64,000 nucleotides of DNA from Chrysopilus asiliformis (taxonomy: Eukaryota > Arthropoda > Insecta > Diptera > Rhagionidae): NCBI GenBank assembly GCA_964034945.1, contig OZ035960.1, positions 103,872,933-103,936,932 on the forward strand. Reading direction: 5' to 3'. Each line of letters opens with the position of its first letter. Positions within the stretch are counted from its first letter, which is position 1. This document shows positions 57,001 to 64,000 of this stretch, one piece after another. The notes under the pieces were generated by a model. The model was given only the letters and a program-made list of their open reading frames with translations, was not told the DNA's origin and made no database searches. The position numbers and the translations under genes were made by a program.

Positions 57001-60000
57001 ATCAGCCGTTGACGCGAAGTAAAGTTGAAGCTTGAGATTCCTTAAATCGACTACATTCGAACAGATCTCGGCCAGTTCAACGTTAATCACTGTGAATGGC
57101 GTATCCGCTTTGGCGTGATGGAAGCTTACTTGCCAAATTCCAGCCTCTGGACGACGTGAAAACTTCACCATTTGTAGAGTCAGCGTGAAACTAAATGTCT
57201 TTGGTATACTTTTGGTTGTAAGAAATTCGTTTTTCTCATAGAGAAGTGATTCAATGTTGGTTTTCTCGATATACGGAGGCATCACAAGATCGGATCGTGC
57301 TGATCTCCCAACACGATCGCTTGCATTGCGAATGCTTGATTGACGTTCGGAAGCTAATCGGGAGTCATTTTGAACATCACGTGTACTTTGAAATCTTCCA
57401 TCTTCGACCACATCGTCATGAGAAACATTGGGAGGTGACAATTTCCTCAAAGGTTCATCGCAATGATCGCCCCCGGCTTGCGTGTCTATAAATTCAGGTC
57501 TTTGTGATTTCGTCTCGATCCTTTCAGGACCTTCCACTCGGTTCGTTGTAGACATGTATTTCAGGCTGAAATTGTATTCAACGAATGGTTTTGGCGCTAC
57601 CATTGGAAGATCAAATAATGGTTCGATCGGAAACGTTCCATCGTCTTCCATTGTGTTGTTGGTTTTGCCGTAAGTCGCTAGAAATTCTTTTAATTCATCA
57701 ATTTTAATCATGTGATTGAAATTAAAACGTGCGTGACCTGAAAAAAAAAATAGATTTTTCTATAAAAAAAATGGCGAGAAATGATTTTTAGTTTAAAAGT
57801 TTTCAAATCTTTCAAAAAAACAACCTTGAATTTTGTTCCCGATTTTAAAAAAAATTAACTAGAGCTTAATATACAATTTTGATCTCCTCCCTCTTCTTCG
57901 ATACCCCTTCCCTGATATATTTTGAATCGTTCGGCCGATTGAGATGCGGTTTGCTGTGTTGGATAAAAAATCGAGCAGGCGAGCATCTATTATTAAAAAA
58001 AATGCATCTTCTGTGCGACAACCTTCTGCCCTGCTATCTCCTGAACTCCTGCTATCTCCTGAACCACTTTCAATTAGATATTTATTTTTAAAAAAACTAG
58101 CTTGCAAATATTCGGCGTTGCTCGGGTGATAATAAATTTTAGAATATGAAAAAAATCCTTTTTTTCGAAAAGTATTTTGATGTGTAGAGAAATTTTGCAA
58201 GAATTATATTTCAAATAATTTTTTTCCATCAATTTTTCGATTTGGTGAACTGTTTTCAAGAAAATCGCACGAAATTCCAATAGAATTCAATGCTAGGGTC
58301 TTGTAATCAGAAATGACTCAATGGTTAAACGCAAATATTGTTTTCCATCTGCTCGGAAAAAGAGGAACAGGACGAATTCCTCCAGCACCGAACACTTAAG
58401 GTTTTTGCATTTATTTTGTAACATGTTTTGAAAATCCATACAATACTTTCGGAGATGGCTGAAGAGGGGGTTCGCAGCATGTAGGGGTGGTTTGAGTGGG
58501 CGAAAAGTTTCCTTTACGATCGACCTGTCAAACACTAAAACCCGTATTCAAATCCCTTCAGTGGTTCAGAAGATAACAGGCGAAGGGGTAAAAAGGGACC
58601 CGATACCGGCACAACACCGAACTATAAACCATCCTCATGACCCGTAGAACATATATATAAATTTTTGTCTAAGTTGGGGCTGTAGTTCTTGTCTTGATTT
58701 TATGCGTTACACACAAACACGTCTCTTTTATATATAAGAGATAGGGAATTTTGACGCAAGGCCGCAGTTCGAAGAAGATAGGCAGGTGGCAGGCTGACAG
58801 GGTCGTTTAAGGGTCCTGTAAGGATAACCCAAGTTTCCAGGAAAATTCGCGGTAGAAATTTTAGAAATTGCTGATCTCGGATCACAGAGGTTGAAATTTC
58901 AAAATTGGAAACGGAAAATCCGGTAAGGATAACGCAAATATTCGTTTTTCTACTTTTCTTTGACAAATTACTATTCGGAGGTTTTAAGGTCACTCAATGC
59001 AAATCTAATTAAGAAACATTTAATTTTGTATTCGGGAAAGTTCTGTAGGGATAACGGTATTGTCTTAAAAGTTGATTTTTTCGAAACTAGCTTGCATACC
59101 CGTCATTGCCAGGTTAAAGTTTCTTTGTATAAGTTTTAGAATACCAAAAAAAACCGAAAAGAACTTAAAAACTTTTGAGAAAAATCTTATCCTTGCAGGT
59201 CTTTCCGCTTCTCAACACCGGATTCGTAATCAACGATCCTGAAAAACCCCTAATGTCAATTTTTCCCCATGAAAAATATATTTGGGTTATCTTTGCCCCC
59301 GCTTACCCCTTAGCGGGAAAATTTCGAAAAACCGCGCCTTATTAAGCGCCTACGTGATGGCCTACGTGACACTGTGAAAATTTCAAGTTTCCAACTTCAA
59401 GGGTTTTTTCTAGACTTGATGAGTTAAACTTTAATACGGCAACAGCGAGTCAAAATTCCAGTATCAAAAAACTAAAAAAAAGCATTAACACACCTATGAC
59501 GGTGTCATTGTGATACAAATCAATTGGAATGTACAGCACTTTACAAAAATACTCCCTCAGTCTTTTTAGCGACGTCCGAAAATTAATCGTGATCTTTTCT
59601 TGAATAGAAAAGCCGCCATTTCCTTCGAGTGCCAGCGAACAGTGGGTCGGATTTCCAAACAAATTATAATGAAATCTAAACGCCTGAGTTTTTGGTTCCG
59701 CGGAATTCACCATCTGAAAATTATAATAAATAAGTTTCCCTTGAATCTTCCTGGAAACATCCAAACAGGTTTTACATATTCCAGATTTTTAGCGAATTTA
59801 AACATTAATTTAAATACAAATATATCACAGTCGGTTTCCTGATCTCCAACCTGCAATAGACCTTCGTCCTGCAACAGTTTGATATTTAGGCCGTGTTGGG
59901 AGGTTAACATGCTGCTGGTATCGCAGGGTTCAATTGGGATCAAGTCTGTTGTCTCAATTCGCTGCTGCAAATGAAAGTTTCTTTGATTTTTTTTGTTCAA

Positions 60001-63000
60001 TTTTATTCGATGTTTGTTTAAATTACGTTTTGAATGCTGATGAGTTCTCCATTTTGATCTAAATTTTGTTGATCGGTGATGGTGAGAAAAACTAAAATTT
60101 CTGGTTTTAAGGCACGCCACTCGGAGTTAAGACCTATTAATTTACGCCAGTGGGGTTTCAACTGAAATTGGGAATGGAAAATAGCTTTTTATCTTTTTCA
60201 TGAAAGTGAATATTAAAATAAAAGAGATACGGCATATCAAGTAAGTTGCTTTGCCGGATTTTTAAGGACAGGCGAGCAAATTTAAACGTTTTTCCTTCTA
60301 CAAACGTTTATAACAACAAATACAATAAGAACAAATAAAGATCGTGCAAAAAACAACATTTTTTTAGAAGGAATATAAGATAAGCTACAATTTCCAGGGA
60401 CCAATCGTCAAAAATTCTGCACGCGAGAAAAAAAGTTTGATTGAAAAAAAAATTGGATTTACATGGCAGAGGGGGAAGGGGTGGTCTGATTGGACAAACA
60501 GACAGGCAAACAGACAAACAGACAGACAAACAGACAGACAAACAGACAGACAAACAGACAGACAAACAGACAGACAAACAGACAGACAAACAGACAGACA
60601 AACAGACAGACAAGCAGACAGACAAACAGACAGACAAACAGACAGACAAACAGACAGACAAACAGACAGACAAACAGACAGACAGACGTCTGACAGACGG
60701 ACGGGCAGGCAGAAATCAAAATATTTTGTCGTCCAAAATCCCCTGGTGTCTCTAATTGTGGTGTTCTACGACTGGTTCGATGCGTTACCAGCGGCAACCA
60801 AATCTACTATTAGAATCATATAATCCTCACATAGAGTATAAAAAACATCTAAATTTGCTTGGCTGTCTTCAAAAATCGCGCAATGGGACAACGCAGCGCA
60901 CTGGGTATGCCATAACTCAGAAAAATCGTTTCCACTGAAGAAAACTCGCAGAAGTTTTCCTCTTAGCGCATTATTTCACAATTAATAACCATAAAAAGTC
61001 GTACAATTGATCATTTTTCCTGTAAAAGACCTCTGCGAGGTGAATTTGAGATGTTTTTAATTGCAAACTGATTTACCGAGAGTCAAACTTCTGCGAAATT
61101 TTGTCTGTGAAAATGCACCTTAAAGTTTGAAAAAAAAAAATTAGATAAATGTAATCGAAATTACAAGAAAATTAAAAAAAAATTACTTGAATTGGTTTTT
61201 TCAACGAACTGAAAGGCGCTCCACGGATCGGCATCAGAATATATCCAATAAGTTTACGAATCTCCCGACCACTTTGTAGTTTTACTGCGAAACATTCAAC
61301 CTTGATGGGAAGATTTTCTGTTTTCATCCTGGAATTTGAAATATCAGTTGTGAACAACACAAAACTTTCCTCTGCAATATTTAGTTTTGGAAAAAAATAT
61401 GTAAAAAAAATATTTTTTTAACCCTCTAGCCCGAATGCCCGCCTTAAGGCGGGCTTCAAGGAATTCGCTTGTTTATAACGGGTAACAATTTTAATCGCCG
61501 GAAATCGCCGGAACGTCTTATACTGACTTTTGTAAGTTATCGCTTTACATGCTGGAAAAAATTTAGCCCTGTACGTTGTCATGGTTACGGTCTGTCGCAA
61601 GTTGAAAGTCATATTTTAGTGAATTTTTCTCGGAAATATTCCGGTTAGAGGGTTAAATATCAGGAGAACCGTTAAAGAAACATAAAAACCGTTAAAGGAA
61701 AAAATGCAGGAAATTTTATTTCCTTTAAATTTTGTTATATACATTTTTTCATAATAGCGCAAAATTTCCCAGAAATTTTCAAAAAACTTATTTATTTTCA
61801 AATATTTTTAGGACCGTTAGAAATACATAAACATAACAAAAGCTATAATTGCCAATCTGGCAATCATTGGAGACCCGTATGGTGATATTCGTATCAAAAT
61901 TCGAACAGTTGTACCAAAATTCCACTTTGAAGTCAAACTTTCCAATAAGATTTTTTTAAATTTATTCCAATCGGATTTTGATGTATGGAAGTTTTATGTA
62001 GAATCATATCCTGAATAACTTTTGTTCTTGCACTTTTTTAATAGGATGCACAGTTTTTTGAGATATTCGCGAAAAACATTTTCGTTCCTATGGGGGGCAC
62101 CCCCCCTAATGGTCCATTTTTGCCCATTAACGAACTTAGCCTCGCATTTTACGAAAAACAGATCTGTGCAAACTTTCAAGTCTCTAGCTCAATCCGTGCG
62201 CCCGCAATCCGCGCCACAGACAGACGGACGGACAGACAGACAGACGGACGGACAGACAGACAGACAGACGGACGGACATGCTAAATTCAACTTTTTTTAT
62301 CATTCTAAACACACTGGTGTAATTCATTTTTGTGTGTGATGACGGGATCTTGGCGTTACAAACGGTAAGGCAAATCTAATATACCCTTTGGTTCCACCAT
62401 ACGGGTATAAGAACCGGTAAAGCATGAAATGAAGAAACTTTTATATCCTTTAAATTTTTTTTTTTTTTTCATTTTTCCCAAAAGCGCATAAATTACGAGA
62501 AATTTTCAAAAAAAAAAACTGTATTTTTCAAAAAAAAAGAAAAAAAAAAATTGTATGGGAGGTATATACCTGTTATAGCTACCGTTACTTCCCCAAAAGT
62601 TACGTTTTTCGTAAAACTAATTTACAAAAAATTCCAAACCGCTAGCTCAACCCGTTCTCGAGTTATTTAAGTTACGTAAAAAGGACAGACCAACAGACAG
62701 CAGACCGACAGACACATAGAGAGATCGACAGGCCGGACACAGCCTCGGACCGACAGACATCTTCATAATTTTGCCTGAAACGGAGAAATTTTCTATCTGC
62801 TCCCATTCTCGACTTGGTCTTCGTCATTAATACAATACTTTCCATCTATAGAAGAGGAAAGTAAAAAGAAAAAAATTATCGAACTAAAATCTACAAGTGG
62901 TAAGTAAATTCTATCCGTATTTCTAATGATTTTTAGCATTCAATTTCACACTGAAAGCATCACAGCAAGATACGCATTTGAAACAAAAAAAAAAACAATT

Positions 63001-63389
63001 TCCCCCATCCCTCCTCAACAAAATATCTACTAAATTTACTAATTTTAGCCCGTCAAATATTAAAAAAAAAACTCATTTCCTTACCATTTCCATCTATAAT
63101 TTTCCAAAAATTCGCACTACTCACCCTTTTATTGATTTTTTATCCGTTTCCCATATTAAATTACTATTGAAAACCGTCGACTTCGCTGCTTTAGTAACTT
63201 CCGTTTCCAATTTATTTCCGCCTAGGGAGGCCGTTACAACCACATTACAATCATTTAAATTTAAATTAACGCCTAAAAATAATTTCGAAATTGCATGCGG
63301 AGCATTCATAAAAAGTTTCATTGGAAACGCAAAGAATTACCTTCAGCTACATGTAAAACAATTATCGGCTCTTCATCTTCAATTTCCAT
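53924..63389 (-). CDS. Cep120: CEP120 centrosomal protein, ten coding exons, 903 aa
   Basis: Gene-level entry. Exons on minus: 63389-63341, 63272-63125, 61328-61187, 60161-60027, 59964-59776, 59713-59494, 57737-56512, 56132-55830, 55547-55399, 54074-53924. All nine junctions have GT-AG sites and matching phases. Domains: first C2 at about 5-155 (IIVLHVAEG, LIWETDKKSIKG, W..L), second C2 (DUF3668 region) at about 205-350, third C2 at about 475-625, then a coiled coil from about 630 to 880 with the CEP120-typical KSKMFYKDQWAKIIREVHKMK and RQEL near the end. CEP120 acts in centriole elongation, appendage assembly and ciliogenesis at the daughter centriole. The length is close to that of vertebrate CEP120 (just under 1000 aa). 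Introns hold a LINE 3' end, a MITE and a 12-bp satellite. The first coding exon is only 49 bp. Confidence 0.9.
54231..54419 (-). pseudogene. non-LTR retrotransposon reverse transcriptase C-terminus
   Basis: On minus: GSFIPRTTRLWNVLPSDVFP then YNLQKFKENINRNLLLS and a stop. The pattern (FIPRTTRLWN.LP..VF....NLQKFK) is the end of a LINE ORF2 protein. Lies in the last CEP120 intron, same strand. Confidence 0.7.
55090..55271. mobile_element. MITE family F, copy 3
   Basis: Same arms as 5357-5502, in a CEP120 intron. Confidence 0.7.
55399..55547 (-). CDS. Cep120: CEP120 coding exon 9
   Basis: The acceptor CTATTTTCAG precedes AGA GAG. It encodes the diagnostic KSKMFYKDQWAKIIREVHKM. Donor GG|GTAAGT, phase 2. 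Confidence 0.88.
55830..56132 (-). CDS. Cep120: CEP120 coding exon 8
   Basis: The acceptor CATTTTAG precedes GAA AAG. It encodes 101 residues of charged coiled coil. The donor TTG|GTAAGT is phase 0. The annotated frame also reads past the donor, which should be ignored. Confidence 0.87.
56512..57737 (-). CDS. Cep120: CEP120 coding exon 7 (large)
   Basis: The acceptor of ten As on plus gives a T-run then CAG, before GT CAC. The exon completes the second C2 domain (G-HARFNFN), and carries a low-complexity linker, the third C2 domain (FSFTLTLQMVKFSRRPEAG onward) and the start of the coiled coil. Donor AAA|GTAATT, phase 0. Confidence 0.91.
58800..59150. repeat. family G cores and a family D head
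   Basis: GGTCCTGTAAGGATAACCC at 58812 and CGGTAAGGATAACGC at 58922, then ACTAGCTTGCATACCCGTCA at 59088. Confidence 0.55.
59494..59713 (-). CDS. Cep120: CEP120 coding exon 6
   Basis: The acceptor AATTTTCAG precedes ATG GTG. It encodes FRFHYNLFGNP and VLYIPIDLYHNDTVIG of the second C2 domain. The donor ATA G|GTGTGT is phase 1. Confidence 0.86.
59776..59964 (-). CDS. Cep120: CEP120 coding exon 5
   Basis: The acceptor CATTTGCAG precedes CAG CGA (a second CAG allows a one-codon shift). It encodes the interdomain linker and CDIFVFKLMFKFAKNLEY, the start of the second C2 domain. The donor TAT|GTAAAA is phase 0. Confidence 0.84.
60027..60161 (-). CDS. Cep120: CEP120 coding exon 4
   Basis: The acceptor AATTTCAG precedes TTG AAA. 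It encodes KPHWRKLIGLNSEWRALKPE and the last strand of the first C2 domain. Donor AAC|GTAATT, phase 0. Confidence 0.84.
60380..60740. repeat. family H copy with 12-bp satellite tail
   Basis: AAACAGACAGAC repeated about 16 times at 60498-60690, in a CEP120 intron. Overlapping Cys/Val or Gln/Thr ORFs are artefacts. Confidence 0.9.
61187..61328 (-). CDS. Cep120: CEP120 coding exon 3
   Basis: The acceptor AATTCCAG precedes G ATG AAA. It encodes IKVECFAVKL and LIGYILMPIRG, the central strands of the first C2 domain. The donor CAA|GTAATT is phase 0. The preceding 1.8-kb intron contains family A and B repeats and a TTAA MITE. Confidence 0.86.
61422..61652. mobile_element. TTAA-flanked MITE (TIR CCCTCTArCC)
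   Basis: TTAA at 61418-61421 and 61653-61656. The ends CCCTCTAGCCCGAAT and ATTCCGGTTAGAGGG are inverted. It contains a GCCCGCCTTAAGGCGGGC palindrome. Confidence 0.78.
61831..62411 (-). repeat. family A copy, reverse
   Basis: ACATAACAAAAGCTATAATT start, GACGGACA tract at 62218-62278, ending ACCATACGGGTATAA. Confidence 0.8.
62560..62870 (-). repeat. family B copy, reverse
   Basis: CGAGTTATTTAAGTTACG core, GACAGACC tract, then the complement of GAAAGTATTGTATT. Confidence 0.65.
63125..63272 (-). CDS. Cep120: CEP120 coding exon 2
   Basis: The acceptor TTTTTAG precedes GC GTT. It encodes the C2 core ending in LIWETDKKSIKG, equivalent to the vertebrate L.WE.D.K stretch. The donor is GG|GTGAGT, phase 2. 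Confidence 0.87.
63341..63389 (-). CDS. Cep120: CEP120 coding exon 1
   Basis: ATG then EIEDEEPIIVLHVAE, the first strand of the first C2 domain. The donor GAAG|GTAATT is phase 1. The next intron is only 68 nt. Confidence 0.82.
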
Positions 63390-63399
63390 GTTCAGGCAA

Positions 63400-64000
63400 A
63401 AAAGTTTTATACAAAATATGTAAATATATTTTTAAATAAACGCAAAACAATTCCGAATGCAAAATCGAACACTGGGACAACTGTCAAAGAAATTTTGACA
63501 TTTTGAGCGATTGCTTTGTTTTGTTTCGTAGAAAGCTTGATTTTTTTTTGGATTTAAATTAAATTGTTTATAGTTTTTTAATTACTAGTTTTAAATTAAT
63601 ATAAAAACCAAAAATCTTTTAAAAATTGCGCTAATAAACGACTTTCTGGGGTTGATTTTGGAGCTTGACGAAAAATCACCCCTAATTTGACATTTAGCTG
63701 TCAATTATTTTTCGTCATTGCCAACCCAATAAAATTTGAACGAACTTTTTTTAATACTTTTAATGGTGGCGTTTTTTTTTTTGTTTTGATCAGTTTTACG
63801 GCTTAAACGGAAATTAACAAGATTAATTGTTAAGTGCTGTTTCGGGGACGCCTTTTGGAGTTTACCGTTTTCAAATCGGTAGTAAAATAAAGTTTTAACA
63901 GCCGTTTGAATATTTTGGAAGAAAATATTAAAATGGGCTACATTTTCCATTCTATGGTCGAGCGACTAATTTTATTTTTTGTTTTTAGAAGCATTTGACT
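63400..64000. other. sequence upstream of CEP120, no gene recognised
   Basis: It must hold the CEP120 promoter, but no TATA, initiator or RFX X-box was identified with confidence. Confidence 0.35.

Noticed and set aside
60308..60823. Overlapping ORFs of Cys/Leu/Ser/Val or Thr/Asp/Lys/Gln repeats
   Set aside because: Products of the 12-bp AAACAGACAGAC satellite on both strands.
63440..63720. RFX X-box upstream of CEP120
   Set aside because: Looked for because ciliary genes often have one; no convincing GTTGCC-type inverted pair near the start.
63705..63950. 81-codon minus ORF upstream of CEP120
   Set aside because: No family, AT-rich, no splice context linking it to the CEP120 start exon.

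Overview
The window is animal nuclear DNA, most likely from a fly-like insect (Diptera, probably a lower dipteran). It is AT-rich and its genes are split by GT-AG introns. It carries a ZAD-type C2H2 zinc-finger gene (an insect-dominated class) and three secreted six-cysteine proteins resembling the insect TsetseEP/DUF725 family. Most of the sequence is small DNA transposons, non-LTR fragments and satellite-like repeats. No prokaryotic, viral or organellar gene was recognised. The species assignment is inference.

Genes. (1) A ZAD + ten-finger C2H2 gene on the minus strand, rebuilt from four coding exons (42086-40840, 7950-7758, 6534-6429, 4635-4355; 608 codons before the stop). All junctions agree in phase and the first junction falls inside a finger. 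Its first coding intron is about 32.9 kb and holds most of the window's repeats. (2) A DUF4806 protein on the same strand (36069-35145; upstream exon unresolved), nested inside that intron. (3) Three secreted paralogues: one on minus (44379-43477) and two near-identical copies on plus (47577-48449 and 51568-52413), with duplicated promoters and 3' ends. (4) A complete CEP120 centriole/cilium assembly gene on minus, in ten coding exons (63389-53924; 903 aa), with three C2-type domains followed by a coiled coil. Broken pieces include a GT31 galactosyltransferase-like pseudogene, mariner, pogo and non-LTR remnants.

Repeats. From 1 to 4.3 kb there are duplicated family A/B/C repeats and a TTAA MITE. 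From 5 to 12 kb there are MITEs and mariner pieces. From 13.7 to 15.4 kb there is a family C copy and a polypurine block of about 0.8 kb. From 16 to 26 kb lie the pseudogene, a pogo element with a nested insertion, and an 8-bp satellite (AGACTAAC)n that was itself invaded by a 1.3-kb TIR transposon. From 28.1 to 32.1 kb a TTAA/TIR element carries a 163-bp tandem array inside it. From 33.5 to 40.3 kb there are 21-bp and 20-bp tandem repeats, mariner pieces and palindromic MITEs. The flanks of genes 3 and 4 hold more of the same families.

No single new enzymatic system was found. The most notable items are the giant-intron zinc-finger gene with a nested DUF4806 gene whose acceptor is phase-compatible with the zinc-finger donor; the clustered secreted paralogues with a shared upstream motif; the higher-order structure inside the 8-bp satellite; and the common design of several unrelated-looking repeat families, each with a conserved core followed by a variable short-repeat tail. 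The genes are not an operon and no shared pathway is evident.
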